Below are positions 17,623 to 27,386 of a stretch of DNA of 64,000 nt, in pieces. A program made the position numbers and the translations under genes. Where the stretch lies: positions 124,001 through 188,000 of the forward strand of contig NZ_CP083458.1 of NCBI RefSeq assembly GCF_020229735.1, in the 5' to 3' direction. This DNA comes from Deinococcus taeanensis. GTDB lineage: Bacteria; Deinococcota; Deinococci; Deinococcales; Deinococcaceae. The notes under the pieces were generated by a model. It made no database searches. It saw only the letters and a program-made list of their open reading frames with translations, and was not told where the DNA came from. Position 1 is the first letter of the stretch; each line of letters starts with the position of its first letter.

Positions 17623-17976
17623 TCAGTGGGCACGCGCGCCACAAGGAGGCGCGTCCTCTCCAGGGACGGCGTACGCGCGAAGCCACTCGTCCAGAGCCTC
17701 GCAGGTACCAAACGTGGTGAAGGCCATCAGGTCTCGCTGCGCCGGGTACCGGTACCAGCCGTGCGTCTGCGCCTCCTGCCCCACGCAGAGGTGGTTGCCG
17801 AGCGCGCCGCGGCCCAGAATCCGCAGTACGTCGTCCTCGCTCAGCGGCGGCTCTTCAGGCAGGGTGTGGTCTTCGTGAGCGTCCCGCGCCAGGCTGCCCT
17901 GAGCGCACAGGGCCACGTCCAGCACCCAGTATGGACCTCGCTGCTCCAGATTCAGTCTGTTGCGGCGCTGATCCAC
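17623..17976 (-). CDS. Hypothetical protein downstream of recA
   Basis: 117 aa, acidic, no signal peptide. Blocks GPYWVLDVALCAQGSLARDA, EDDVLRILGRGALGNHL and FTTFGTCEALDEWLRAYAVPG give a plausible small alpha/beta protein. Starts 71 nt past the recA stop on the same strand and could be the second gene of a recA transcript. Family not recognised. Confidence 0.55.
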   Translation of the reverse strand: MDQRRNRLNLEQRGPYWVLDVALCAQGSLARDAHEDHTLPEEPPLSEDDVLRILGRGALGNHLCVGQEAQTHGWYRYPAQRDLMAFTTFGTCEALDEWLRAYAVPGEDAPPCGARAH

Positions 17977-18047
17977 GTGTTTCTCTCCACAACGACGCAG
18001 CCCCCGGCGAAATTCGCTGGGAGCTGCGCGTCACCGTGCCGCTGCGA

Positions 18048-19133
18048 TCAATCCGCTGCGTCACTCGTGGGGGAAACGGCCTTCACGACACTGTCCGGCG
18101 CGCCCTTGTTCTTGATGGCTGCCACGACCAGCGCCCGGATCTCATCGGTCGCTTCGGGGTGCTCCTTGAGCCACTCGACGGCCTTCTCCTTGCCCTGTCC
18201 GATACGGTCATCGCCGTACGAGTAGAATGACCCGGCCTTCTTGACGATCTCGTACTCCGCTGCGAGCCCCAGCAGGTCGTTGAACTGATCGAAGCCCTGC
18301 CCGAAGTACAGCGTAAGCTCCACTTCCTTGAAGGGCGGCGCGACTTTGTTCTTCACCGTCTTGACCTTCACGGTGTTCGCGACGGTTTCGTTGCCGACCT
18401 TCACGCCCTGACCGATTTTACGCACGTCGAGGCGCACGCTGGCGTAGAACTTCAGGGCGCGGCCCCCGGTGGTGGTTTCGGGGTTGCCGTACATCACGCC
18501 GATCTTCTCACGCACCTGGTTGATGAAGATCGCCGCGGTGTTCGTCTTGCCCAGGATCGCGGTGAGTTTACGCAGCGCCTGACTCATCAATCTTGCCTGG
18601 AGGCCAGGGAGGCTGTCGCCCATCTCGCCTTCGATCTCCGCGCGCGGCGTCAGCGCCGCGACGGAGTCCACCACGACAATGTCAATGGCGCCGCTGCGGA
18701 CGAGCAGTTCCATGATTTCCAGGGCCTGCTCGCCGTTGTCCGGCTGCGAGACGAGCAGTTCGTCGGTATTGACGCCCAGCGCCCGTGCGTACACGGGGTC
18801 CAGGGCGTGCTCGGCGTCAATGAACGCGCAGGTGCCGCCGGCCTTCTGGGACTGCGCGATGATTGACAGGGCCAGGGTAGTCTTGCCGCCGGATTCCGGG
18901 CCGTAGATCTCGGTGACGCGGCCTTTGGGAATGCCGCCCACCCCGAGGGCGACGTCGAGACTGAGGCTGCCGGTGCTGATCGACTGGATGTCCAGTTTGC
19001 TTTCGGCGCCGAGCTTCATGATGCTGCCCTTGCCGAACGCCTTCTCGATCTGGCTCATGGCCATCTCGATGGCTTTGGTGCGTTCTTTCGCGTCTGATGG
19101 CGCGGAGGTTTCCTTCGGGTTGTCTTTGCTCAT
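18048..19133 (-). CDS. recA: Recombinase RecA
   Basis: 361 aa, full length. ATP-dependent strand-exchange protein that forms filaments on ssDNA, drives homologous repair and stimulates LexA-type autocleavage. Walker A GPESGGKT at residues 78-85, Walker [10 protein letters not shown] near 157-165, loop L1 region [18 protein letters not shown] and loop L2 region [19 protein letters not shown] are all intact, as are the C-terminal acidic residues. N-terminal extension ([19 protein letters not shown]) resembles Deinococcus RecA. ATG 19133 is preceded by AAGGAG at 7 nt. The gene is not next to cinA/ligT, its partners in the D. radiodurans chromosome (from memory), which suggests a second, accessory recA copy. 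A good promoter lies at 19158-19186. Confidence 0.97.
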   Translation of the reverse strand: MSKDNPKETSAPSDAKERTKAIEMAMSQIEKAFGKGSIMKLGAESKLDIQSISTGSLSLDVALGVGGIPKGRVTEIYGPESGGKTTLALSIIAQSQKAGGTCAFIDAEHALDPVYARALGVNTDELLVSQPDNGEQALEIMELLVRSGAIDIVVVDSVAALTPRAEIEGEMGDSLPGLQARLMSQALRKLTAILGKTNTAAIFINQVREKIGVMYGNPETTTGGRALKFYASVRLDVRKIGQGVKVGNETVANTVKVKTVKNKVAPPFKEVELTLYFGQGFDQFNDLLGLAAEYEIVKKAGSFYSYGDDRIGQGKEKAVEWLKEHPEATDEIRALVVAAIKNKGAPDSVVKAVSPTSDAAD

Positions 19134-19157
19134 GCGTCTCCTTGAATCCTTCGATTT

Positions 19158-19186
19158 AGTTTACAACAGAAAAACCCTGGTGTCAT
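19158..19186 (-). promoter_or_regulatory. recA promoter
   Basis: Minus strand -35 ATGACA (19181-19186), 17-nt spacer, -10 TAAACT (19158-19163). Predicted start near 19151 gives a leader of about 17 nt carrying the AAGGAG ribosome site. Confidence 0.6.
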
Positions 19187-19252
19187 TCTGCCGTAGGGCG
19201 CTGAGCCTTCATCGTTGTGATGGCCCAGAAATGGCCGGGAATCACACTTTAT

Positions 19253-19266
19253 ATAACCGGAGTTAT
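19253..19266 (-). promoter_or_regulatory. Palindromic motif ATAACTCCGGTTAT upstream of recA
   Basis: 5-bp arms ATAAC/GTTAT around TCCG, 120 nt before the recA ATG. Near-identical sites occur at 20825-20838 and 47117-47130 in this window. Possibly a binding site for a shared regulator. Confidence 0.45.
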
Positions 19267-19744
19267 GGAGGAATTCTTTTCCTGTACTCCCCCTCTCCAT
19301 CCCTAAGCTTGCTCCATTTCACCACTCCTTCACTCAGAGGCGCTCCACCTGAAGCAAGAGAGAAGCCCCCGCCCAACCACCAGTGACCCTGCGCGTTCAT
19401 TCGCAAGGGACAAGAGCTTTCAGTTCGTGTACGTAGCGGAACGTACTGAACACGTAGAGCCATCCGCGTATGAGTAACGAGTCATTGTGTCCCCTTGCTT
19501 GATAAATTGTGGTCTCAACTCTTCCAATCCCGTAGAACCGTGAGAGCTAGGCGGTGACGAACATCTTCAGCCGTTCGCGCGGCGTACCAGGTGACCTTAC
19601 AGTAGCGTCGGCCAGTCCTGGTCTCCGTCGCCTGCAGCTGATGGACAGCAGGCGACGACCACTTGGATGTCTAGGGAAGGGCCCAAAGCACTCTTCCTCC
19701 TTCAAAGGCATCTGCAGTGCACGCAGGCAGGGCCGCGGGTGCGC
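19267..19744. other. No supported gene
   Basis: Upstream of recA. Short minus-strand peptides (for example GRRYCKVTWYAARTAEDVRH around 19570-19640) look like decayed coding sequence but could not be identified. Confidence 0.4.
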
Positions 19745-20308
19745 GGCGTTAAGGTGTCATCTTGAAATTGGCCGAGAGAGTGCCGATAACTTCTCCTCTG
19801 TCTTATCCCCGTCGCGGTACTGCAGAAGGGAGGTGGCCATCGAACTGTTCTTGACTTAGCGGATGGTGCGGCGGTAGAACACCTGCTCACCTTAGACGCC
19901 GCTGACCACAAGAAAATCCGGTTTGCGGACGGTGTACATCACACCCCGTTCAGGGCGTCCTGGAGCAGCAGCTCAGCCTCGCCTGGCCTTGCGATAGGCG
20001 TCTTCGAAGGTGGGCAGGTCTGGGACGCCACTCCAGGCACCTCAGACCGCAAGAGTCCCGGTGGCGGAGCGGTTCAGGAACGTTTGTCCGGCATCAGCGT
20101 CCGCTTCAGCCTGTCCATACAGAGCAAGTGGAACGGTGATGCAGTAGATGTAGAGGCTGTCGCAGTACGACGCGGCATCAGCTGAGCTTAGGAGCAGAGC
20201 GGCAGCGACAGCAGTAAACCTTCGGAGCAAGGGTGCACCAGACCTAGCCACGCGGCGGTGGAATTCACCACTTGCGCCGGGGGAAGTCTCCTGCACAGTA
20301 ACTTCCAT
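19745..20308 (-). pseudogene. Decayed gene for a predicted secreted protein
   Basis: Reading downward from about 20250, one frame gives a signal-peptide-like LLRRFTAVAAALLLSSADA, then SYCDSLYIYCITVPLALYGQ and DAGQTFLNRSATG, a stop at 20042, then WSGVPDLPTFEDAYRKARRG, a stop, VMYTVRKPDFLVVSGV, a stop, and GEQVFYRRTIR. Coding character persists across several stops and small shifts, the hallmark of an old pseudogene. The layout resembles small exported Deinococcus proteins of unknown function; no family name can be given. Confidence 0.55.
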
Positions 20309-20918
20309 ATCGTCTCACAAGGGTGGTGGCAGCGGTACAGCGGCAGATCCGCTGTCCTGGCACAATGCGGAGCTATCACATTCCCGTGCTCTTCGCTTCT
20401 TTTTTCGTCGTGCTTTAGCCTATGCATCAGCGTGATGAACCGTCTGGGTGGCCTTCCCTCTCCCTGCCCAGGTCACAGCGTCAACCCCGGCCGAAGCTGA
20501 ACGCACACCACCCAAGCGGGTCAGCTTCGGCCGCTGCTGTGGCTCTCCATCGGAATCCACGCAGGGTTCAGCGCGCACCCTTAAACCCACCACGCCAGGA
20601 GGATCAGCAGCCGCTCTTTAGCACAGCGCGCTTCGCGCTCAGCCTTACCAATCAAGTGATCCATTCACACTACAGAGAACAGCAATTGACTCGTCTACAG
20701 TCGTCGCTCATCTCACAATGGAAACTGGCTAACCGTCTGGCAGAACTCTGCGGCGCAGAAGCAGACAGAAGAAAGGTCAGGTTTGACAAAAAGTTAATGG
20801 AAGATTAGGGCCGGTATTCATTTTATAACTCCAGTTACATTTTACGCGCATGCCCTTAAAGGTGACCGAACGCCCCTCAGGAGGTTGGACAAGGATGTCC
20901 ATTGCTAACGTCTGCCGC
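20309..20918. other. No supported gene; contains a copy of the recA-upstream motif
   Basis: Plus-strand open frame 20422-20808 has no ribosome site or recognisable domain and is not accepted. A copy of the 14-bp motif lies at 20825-20838. Confidence 0.4.
20825..20838 (+). promoter_or_regulatory. Copy of the ATAACTCCGGTTAT motif
   Basis: ATAACTCCAGTTAC matches the recA-upstream motif at 12 of 14 positions. No intact gene begins nearby, so it may be a relic of a regulated gene removed by the IS elements that follow. Confidence 0.4.
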
Positions 20919-20963
20919 GTAGAACTTGTTCACGATATCAAAGATCCTCACAGTCAACGGACT
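20919..20963. repeat. Orphan right end of an IS701-like element
   Basis: 36 of 45 bases match the right end of the complete IS701 copy (22563-22607), ending in the identical terminal AGTCAACGGACT. The rest of this older copy is missing. Confidence 0.6.
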
Positions 20964-21170
20964 CCCAATAAGCGCATCATCGGAGGCAACGCGTGACGGA
21001 GCAGAACTAGAGGTTGCGTGCTCTGTAACGGACATCTTAAAGTCAATGGCGTGCTGGACGATGAATTCTCGAAGGCGTGATGGGCCGCGAACAGGCACAG
21101 CAGACCACGGTGGTTCGGGTGAGCTAGAGCTACAACTCAATCATCTCCAGGAACAATACTCCTCATTGGG

Positions 21171-22607
21171 ACTCCGTTGACTCGTAGAAGATGCACACTG
21201 GAGCATGGATACAGATGTTCTGGTGGCCGATCCACTGGACCGGTACTGCGCCCAGCTGGACCATGTCTTTACCCGACCGACGCAGCGCGAAGCGCTGCGT
21301 GTATACCTACAAGGCTTGCTGATCGGCACCGAGCGGCATAAGACCGCGACTGGACTGGCCAACACGGAACCCGGCAAGGCCGGGAGTCACCATAAAGCGG
21401 CCCAGCGACTGCAGTGGTTTCTTTCGGAAAGCACCTGGAACCCGGATGCGCTGCATCAGGCGCGGGTAGTCCTCATGCGTACGGTGAAGGGCACCGCGCC
21501 TTCTGAAGATGCGGTGCTAGTCATCGACGAGACCGGAGACCGCAAGTACGGCACGCACACCGCGCACGTGGGCCGGCAGTCTCTGGGCAGCCTGGGCAAG
21601 GTAGATTCAGGGATCGTCACCGTTCATGTGTTGTACGAGACCTCACAGGCGTACTTTCCCTTGCTTTTGCGGCCCTATACGCCTGCGCATCACTTCCCAC
21701 GCCAGAGCAGCGATCCAGCCTTCCGAACCAAACCTCAGTTGGCCGCTGAGCTGATTGAAGCGGTGCGGCATGACTGGCCGTTCCGCGCGGTGGTCGCAGA
21801 TTGCCTGTACGGGCGTAACGAGTTCTTCCTGACCTACCTCCTCAAGGAATCAATCCCCTTTGTCATGACGTTGCCCCGTTCGTACGCCTGGTGGCACGAG
21901 CAAGGTGAGCCCGGTGGCGTCGAGGAGATGGCGCTGCATGCAGCGCCATCCGACTGGCATCCGTTCACCCGGACCTTCGCGAATGGAGATGAACGGCTGT
22001 TCTGGCGTGCCGAACTGGCTGGGGGCCCCTCTGGTCCTGGTCGCGCGTTGCGCCAAGTGGTTGTGACACCGGTTCCGGTGTCACTCCCAGCCGACACCAC
22101 CCAATACCTGATCACCAATCTGCGTGAGCGCGACCAGGATGTGTCCCCGATGCGGGTGTCCACGCCTCCAGCCTCCTCCCTCGAAGTCGCGCTGCTCTAT
22201 GCGCGGCGTCCCCGTATCGAGCAGGCGTATCGCGAAGTCAAGCAGCATCTGGGGTGGACCCACTGCCAGGCCAGATCTGATCTGGCCTTGAGACGGCATT
22301 GGAGTCTGGTGTGCGCGGCCTTCTGTTTCCTACACTGGTGGAACGATCAATCGCTTGGAGATGCCGATGCAAACGTGCATCAGGCGGGTGCATCGCACCC
22401 GCCTGGTTGGAGCTTGCTCTTACGGCAAGTCAGGCTGTGGTTGGAGCCCTTTGTGTGGATGTGGCGAGCTTGGTGCGCGTACACGACCATGCGACCTCCT
22501 CGGCCACTCTGGCGGCTCCTTCAGCAGGTCGGGCGGGGCAGTCCACTTCCACTCTATGCCACGTAAACATTGTCCAGGACATCAAATATGCCCACAGTCA
22601 ACGGACT
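21171..22607 (+). mobile_element. IS701-family insertion sequence, about 1.44 kb
   Basis: Left end ACTCCGTTGACT (21171-21182) and right end AGTCAACGGACT (22596-22607) are inverted repeats with one mismatch. One transposase gene fills the interior. No convincing target duplication was found, so the exact ends may be off by a few bases, or flanks have rearranged. Confidence 0.75.
21205..22566 (+). CDS. IS701-family transposase
   Basis: 453 aa DDE transposase, full length. First Asp in VLVIDETGDRKYGTHTAHV (the IS701 hallmark), second in RAVVADCLYGRN, Glu in YREVKQHLGWTHC (the Y-(2)-R-x6-K-like block). The DNA is less biased in codon use than neighbours but intact, so the element may still be active. 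Confidence 0.9.
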   Translation: MDTDVLVADPLDRYCAQLDHVFTRPTQREALRVYLQGLLIGTERHKTATGLANTEPGKAGSHHKAAQRLQWFLSESTWNPDALHQARVVLMRTVKGTAPSEDAVLVIDETGDRKYGTHTAHVGRQSLGSLGKVDSGIVTVHVLYETSQAYFPLLLRPYTPAHHFPRQSSDPAFRTKPQLAAELIEAVRHDWPFRAVVADCLYGRNEFFLTYLLKESIPFVMTLPRSYAWWHEQGEPGGVEEMALHAAPSDWHPFTRTFANGDERLFWRAELAGGPSGPGRALRQVVVTPVPVSLPADTTQYLITNLRERDQDVSPMRVSTPPASSLEVALLYARRPRIEQAYREVKQHLGWTHCQARSDLALRRHWSLVCAAFCFLHWWNDQSLGDADANVHQAGASHPPGWSLLLRQVRLWLEPFVWMWRAWCAYTTMRPPRPLWRLLQQVGRGSPLPLYAT

Positions 22608-22614
22608 ACGATTA

Positions 22615-23646
22615 TTGATGGCGGCGTAAGTATGTGCTGATAAGCTGAAGGCGTGGCCGAATGGCATCCATCCGAGTACTCCCGTGCCCAGCTGGAAGAA
22701 CGCCGACTGGCCGCGACCCCCTGGCTTCAAGGCGGTCAGCATGCTCAACGGGAGATTGCTCAGCACTTTGGTGTCTCCGTGCACACCGTCAGCAATTGGA
22801 AGAAGCGCCTGAAGCGCACGGGCAGCCTTCAGGCAACCGTGACCACTGGACGCCCCTCTCGACTCACCGTCACCCAGCTCGACCAGGACCGCACCCTCCC
22901 GCAGGAGGGTGCGGTCCACCATGGTTTCCCTGACCAGACGTGGAGCACCAGGCGAGTGACGGATCTGATCGGGCGGCACTTTGACGTGTGGTACCACCCC
23001 GACCATGTCCGGAAAATCCTTCGCCAGTTGGGGTTCACACCCCAGATGCCGGATGGGCGGGCAGCAGAGCGCAACGAACTCCGGATCGCGTCCTGGAAAG
23101 AACAGGTCGCACCGGAGTTGGGAAAAAAAGGTCGCTGAGGGCGCGACCCTGGTGTATCTGGATGAGGTCGGGTTCTCGCTGAAAGGCGTGCGAAGGCGCA
23201 CGTGGTCGACCAGGGGCGTCACGCCCTCGGCCAATTGGGAGAAGCGGTCAACGATTGGAGCGATCACGTCAGATGGGCGATTCTTCCAGCACACGACGTC
23301 TGGGGCGATTCGCAGTGGGAACGTCATCCGATTCTTCCAGCATCTCCTGCGCCACGTCCAGGGGGAGATCGTGGTGGTGCTGGACAATGCGGGGATTCAT
23401 CGGGCCAGTGCCACACAGGCGTTCGTGTAGTCCCACGAACGCCTGTCGCTGATGTTTTTGCCGCCCTACGCACCGGAGTTGAACCCGATCGAGCTGGTGT
23501 GAGCATATGTGAAACGCACTGTGCTGGGAAATTTCTGTGCCCGTTCGATCAGCGTACTGAAATCGAAACTCGTGACGGCCTGGCAGCGGGTTCGGTATGT
23601 CGAACTGCCACGACAACTGATGGATTCCAACTTATGCTGCTATCAA
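22615..23646 (+). mobile_element. IS630-family element A, 1032 bp
   Basis: Inverted ends TTGATGGCGGCGTAAGT (22615-22631) and, at the right, reverse complement TTGATAGCAGCATAAGT. Flanked by the TA dinucleotide (22613-22614, 23647-23648), the normal IS630/Tc1 target. Inserted 7 nt after the IS701 right end. Confidence 0.85.
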
Positions 23647-23648
23647 TA
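22653..23648 (+). pseudogene. IS630-family transposase (element A), two frames, inactivated
   Basis: OrfA (22653-23138) carries the HTH (REIAQHFGVSVHTVSNWKKR). OrfB frame follows the A7 run at 23123-23129: LVYLDEVGFSLKG gives the first catalytic Asp, IVVVLDNAGIHRA the second, and LPPYAPELNPIEL the third acidic residue. OrfB is broken by TAG at 23428-23430 and a TGA near 23500 (where IS630 has W). The OrfA-to-OrfB shift is +1 at the A-run, also seen in the other IS630 copies here and probably programmed; the in-frame stops are true damage. Confidence 0.8.
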
Positions 23649-23704
23649 AAATGGACCGCATTACTTGAGGGCGGTTCCTCCTACATCTCCTGGACAACCA
23701 GCCT

Positions 23705-24042
23705 TCAGTTCAATGCAAGTTGGCCGAGAAACAGCAGGCCCCCGCCGAATAATGCGGTGAGAATCTGCTCCCACGGCAGACCCGGCGCGCGATACCCCTC
23801 ACCCAGACGGGCGCGCATGCTCGCCTCGATGCCGGCCTGCCCATACTGCGAATAAATGATCGCGCCGGCCAGGAACGTCAGAATCAGGCCACCCCAGCCG
23901 AGGGCTGCTGCGGCACCCGCACGGGTCAGCCCCCAGCGAGGAGGGCACCGACCAGTACGCATAGGAGGCCAGTGACAATTCCAGCGCCCAGGCCGTAGAC
24001 GAGAATCTGGCCGACTCTGACCGCGCGCGTTTGAGTGGTCAT
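23705..24042 (-). pseudogene. Small three-helix membrane protein, frameshifted
   Basis: ATG 24042 opens a 38-codon frame with one membrane helix (VGQILVYGLGAGIVTGLLCV) ending at a TGA at 23926-23928. The overlapping frame to 23705 continues with two more helices (GWGGLILTFLAGAIIYS and QILTALFGGGLLFLGQLA). A single-base change in the GGGGG run near 23931-23935 would join them into about 112 aa. Could also be two overlapping small genes. No family recognised. Confidence 0.45.
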
Positions 24043-24122
24043 GTCAGGAGTGTATCAACTCCTCAGGACGGCCCTTACAGCACACAGAGTGCCTTCAAGC
24101 CGCGACTGGCGCGTGAAATGGT

Positions 24123-25010
24123 GTGTTCAGCAGCCTCTGGGCTGACGAGGAAGGGGCGCGCTTTGGCCGCAGTCTGTTCGGTTCAAGCGCCGCCGCAGGC
24201 ACGTTAGAACACGCGGGACTGGCAGACCTGCGCGACGCGGACGGCATTCGCCTGACTGAGGCGCTCGCCACTACGGGCCTACACCTCGGCACTCTGTCCC
24301 AGGCCCAGGCCGAACTGGACCGGGTGGCGGCCTACCTCGAACTGCATATCGAGCAGGGTCCCGTCCTCGAAGCTCTCGATCAGCCGCTGGGGGCCGTGCT
24401 GGGCATCATGGGCGTCCAGCGGTTCACCCTGACCTTCCGGGGCCAGGCGGCCCACTCCGGCACCACCCCCATGGCCCTTCGCCAGGACGCGTTTCTGGCT
24501 GCCGCCCGCTTTACGCAGGAGATCTACGCGGCCTCCATCACGCTGGGCGGCGTGTGCACTGCAGGACGCGTGGTGACCCGCCCCGGGGTTGTCAACTGTG
24601 TCGTGGAAGAGTGCGTGCTCACGCTTGAACAACGCTGTCTCGACGCCGAGGCCCTGACAGCGATGGCCGCGCGGGTTCACGACCTTGCCGGAGCGGTGGC
24701 GGCCTCGGGGGGCTGCAGCGTGGAGATTCAGCCACTGTGGACCATCGCCCCCGTTCCTTTCGATCCTCAGTTGATTCTCCTGTGTGAAGAAACCATCCGG
24801 AACTTGACGGGGAACGCCTGCCGGCTCCCCAGCGGCGCCATCCATGATGCTTCCTCTATGGCGAGACGGGGCATTCCCATCGCAATGCTCTTCGTCCGCT
24901 CCCGCGGCGGCCTGTCTCACACGCCACTGGAGGACACAGACGAAGCCGACTTGCTCCTGGGTGTGCGGGTGCTGGCCGGATGGGCTGGCCGTGTCATGGT
25001 CTGGCTCTGA
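24123..25010 (+). pseudogene. Allantoate amidohydrolase / N-carbamoyl amino acid hydrolase family, N-terminally truncated
   Basis: The frame begins at the ADEEGARFGRSLFGSSAAAG block that normally lies near residue 120 of these about 410-aa dinuclear metallopeptidase-fold (M20 family) enzymes. Missing are the first about 115 residues with the early metal ligands. Present: the glutamate block DEEGARF, LELHIEQGPVLE, the dimerisation lid (FTLTFRGQAAHSGTTPM) and the C-terminal SRGGLSHTPLEDTDEAD. Without the N-terminus it cannot be active. It may once have degraded allantoate, downstream of the uricase pathway encoded 30 kb away. The break lies close to several IS elements. Confidence 0.85.
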
Positions 25011-25471
25011 GCCCGGAGCCCGCGCCCACCGCTGAGCACCATGCGGCAGTTGCGTCACCTCGGCACGAACGCGCAGACCCCCTGCCGCGGTTCATGCTGA
25101 GCAGTCGTTTCCCGGCGGGCCCCAAGGCCAGCAGACACGCCGGAAAGACGGGTTCAGTCAGCTGGGGCTTCCGGTACCCTCGTTCTACCCGGCGTTTCTT
25201 CGCGTGAATGGAACTGACGCCTGGACGATCGGCGCAGAGCTCACTCTGGTTCACGCTCCAGGCGGACACCATCGCGAAGATCGCGTCCACGGCACGCTGC
25301 AGCGTGCCCTTCTTCCGGCGCGACACGCAGACTTTGAAGTGGCGGTTGGGTTCGGTCCGCTGGAGCGCGGCGGGTTTGGGGTTGCTTACACGCCCAAAAC
25401 CCCCCGTTCGACATGCCGGTGCGCGACCGATCACACCTTCGGGAATTCGTTGTCCAGTGCGTCCTCAACTA
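25011..25471. other. No supported gene
   Basis: Between the truncated hydrolase and an IS630 element. Open frames on both strands have no domains or ribosome sites. Confidence 0.4.
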
Positions 25472-25493
25472 GAGCATTTGACAGAATAGAAGC

Positions 25494-25877
25494 ATGAACT
25501 CAGCTGGGGTCCGAGGTTACGCCATCGAGTTGCGCACGCGCATTGTGGCGCTGGTCGAGGGAGGCGCTTCCCCCGACGAAGCCGCACGACATTTCTCCGT
25601 GCATGTGTCCACTGTCAAGCGGTATCTGGCACGGCACCGGGCAGGGACCCTGCACGTGGTTGCGCGACCAACGGGGCCTCACCGTACGGTGACGGCTGAT
25701 CACGAAATGCAGCTGCTGGCCCAGCTCGAAACCCACCGTGACGCGACCTTACAGGAGCACGCCGACATGTTGGAAGCCAGTACCGGGGTACGAGTGAGTT
25801 ACAAAACGGTAGACCGGGTCTTCCAACGTCATCACATCACCCATAAAAAAAACGATGGTCGCCAGAGAACGCAGTGA
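25494..25877 (+). CDS. IS630-family transposase OrfA (element B copy 1)
   Basis: 127 aa. HTH region SPDEAARHFSVHVSTVKRYL and a second winged-helix-like part (YKTVDRVFQRHHITHKK). Ends just after an A8 run (25845-25852); the OrfB frame is reached by a +1 (or -2) shift there. Binds the element's ends as the DNA-recognition half of the transposase. Confidence 0.85.
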   Translation: MNSAGVRGYAIELRTRIVALVEGGASPDEAARHFSVHVSTVKRYLARHRAGTLHVVARPTGPHRTVTADHEMQLLAQLETHRDATLQEHADMLEASTGVRVSYKTVDRVFQRHHITHKKNDGRQRTQ

Positions 25878-26448
25878 GGAACGCCGGAGGGCGTTCCTGA
25901 AAGATCTCCGGCCCCTTCTGGAACGCCCTGATCACCTGGTGTTGGTCGACGAGCGTGGCGTCAACACGGCCATGACGCGCGGGTATGCCCGCGCGTCACG
26001 TCAGGAGCGGGCAGTGGGCGTGGTCCCACGCAATCATGGCCGGAACTACACCCTGATGTGCGCCTTGAGTCTGGCTGGGCCACTGGCCCCCTTTGTTCTT
26101 GACGGTGCAGTGACGGGCGAGTGCTTCGAGTTCTATGTGGCTCAGGAATTGTGCCCACTGTTGCGTGCCGGGCAGGTGGTCATCATGGACAATCGCTCTT
26201 CACATCATCGAGCGTCCATTCGGACGCTCGTCGAGGAGGTCGGGTGCCACCTCTTGTATTTGCCGCCCTACAGCCCCGATTTCAACCCGATTGAGTGGTT
26301 GTTCTCGCAGCTCAAGGCTCGGCTGCGGGGGGAGGCCCGTCGTACGGTGAAGAGCCTGATGCAAGGGATTGCGGACGCACTGAAGACCGTGTCTGGGCCC
26401 GATATCCACGGGTGGTTCTTGGCAGCCTTCAAAAAACATCTCTTATGA
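25855..26448 (+). CDS. IS630-family transposase OrfB (element B copy 1)
   Basis: 197 aa catalytic half. First Asp LVLVDERGVNTAM, second VVIMDNRSSHHRA, third acidic residue in LPPYSPDFNPIEWLF. All three DDE positions are intact. Its frame opens upstream of the ATG into the A8 run, so it is probably made as an OrfAB fusion by slippage. Differs from copy 2 by two amino acids (Glu for Lys after GECF; Arg for Cys after GEAR). Confidence 0.87.
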   Translation: MVARERSEERRRAFLKDLRPLLERPDHLVLVDERGVNTAMTRGYARASRQERAVGVVPRNHGRNYTLMCALSLAGPLAPFVLDGAVTGECFEFYVAQELCPLLRAGQVVIMDNRSSHHRASIRTLVEEVGCHLLYLPPYSPDFNPIEWLFSQLKARLRGEARRTVKSLMQGIADALKTVSGPDIHGWFLAAFKKHLL

Positions 26449-26459
26449 CAAATGCTCTA

Positions 26460-27384
26460 AAGTGCGTCTGAAAAACGTGCTGGCGCAGGTTTTCCCAGAG
26501 CCAGCATGCGTGCACGGTGGAGGGCGGAGGTGGTGCGCCGATGAACCGAGCTGCGTACCCTAACGATCTGACCGAGGCAGAGTGGAACGTCCTTTTTCCC
26601 CTTCTTCCTCCAGAGTCTTCCGTTGGCCGTCCACGGAAGTGGTCGCTCCGGGAGATCCTGGACGGGATCTTTTACGTGCTGCGAGGCGGGATTGCCTGGC
26701 GAGCGATGCCTCATGATTTACCTCCCTCACCGTCTATGGCGCCTGCGAGGCGTCTGGGAGGCCCTCCACACGGTCCTTCGGGCGTTGGTCCGTCAGCGTG
26801 AGGGTCGCGCAGCGACCCCCAGCGCCGCGATCATGGACAGCCAATCGGTGAAAACGACCGAAGTCGGTGGACCCCGCGGCTATGACGGCGGCAAGAACGT
26901 CAGTGGCCGCAAGCGTCACCTGCTCGTCGACACCCTGGGGCTGGTGATGGCGATCAAGGTGCACGAAGCAGACATTCAGGATCGCACCGGTGCGATCCTG
27001 CTCCTGCGCGATCTGCCAAACGTCTTTCCACGCATGAGGCATCTGTGGGCCGATGCCGGATACACCGGAAAGCTCGCTGCTGACATCAAGCTGCATCTGG
27101 GCTGGACCATGGAAGTCGTCAAACATCCCTGGTCTGGTTGGCAAGGCACCTGGGCGCCTAAAGACGCACCTCCACGACCCGTGGAGGTGCCGAAAGGTTT
27201 CGTGGTGCTGAAGCGTCGCTGGGTGGTCGAGCGGACGTTCGCGTGGCTCGGGCAATCACGAAGGATGGCCAAAGACGATGAGGCGCTGGTGGAAACCGCA
27301 GAGAACTTGGTCTATGAGGTCATGATCCGGCTCAAGGTGCGTCGACTCGCCAAACACTCGCCCTGACCCTTTTCAGACGCACTT
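26460..27384 (+). mobile_element. IS5-family element, 925 bp
   Basis: Inverted ends AAGTGCGTCTGAAAA (26460-26474) and its complement at 27370-27384, flanked by TA (26458-26459 and 27385-27386). It shares its left TA with IS630 B and its right TA with IS630 C, so three elements are packed end to end. Confidence 0.85.
26541..27366 (+). pseudogene. IS5-family transposase, frameshifted
   Basis: The first frame from ATG 26541 (LTEAEWNVLFPLLPPES, GGIAWRAMPHDLPP) breaks near 26720, and a second frame continues with RLWRLRGVWEALH, the catalytic AAIMDSQSVKTTE (Asp), LWADAGYTG (Asp) and RRWVVERTFAWLGQSRR (Glu). At the junction the usual ...TVYxYxRLW linker is missing residues, so a small deletion plus frameshift is likelier than programmed slippage, although IS5/IS427-type elements can frameshift. 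Confidence 0.8.
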
Positions 27385-27386
27385 TA

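Larger units (their letters stand above)
25472..26457 (+). mobile_element. IS630-family element B, copy 1, 986 bp
   Basis: Ends GAGCATTTGACAGAAT (25472-25487) and, inverted, GAGCATTTGTCATAAG; flanked by TA at 25470-25471 and 26458-26459. A second copy of identical length lies at 59000-59985. Confidence 0.9.

Noticed and set aside
19140..19260. RDRM (DdrO) site directly upstream of recA
   Set aside because: No 17-bp TTATG...CATAA-type palindrome was found there; the only partial match is at 17532-17548.
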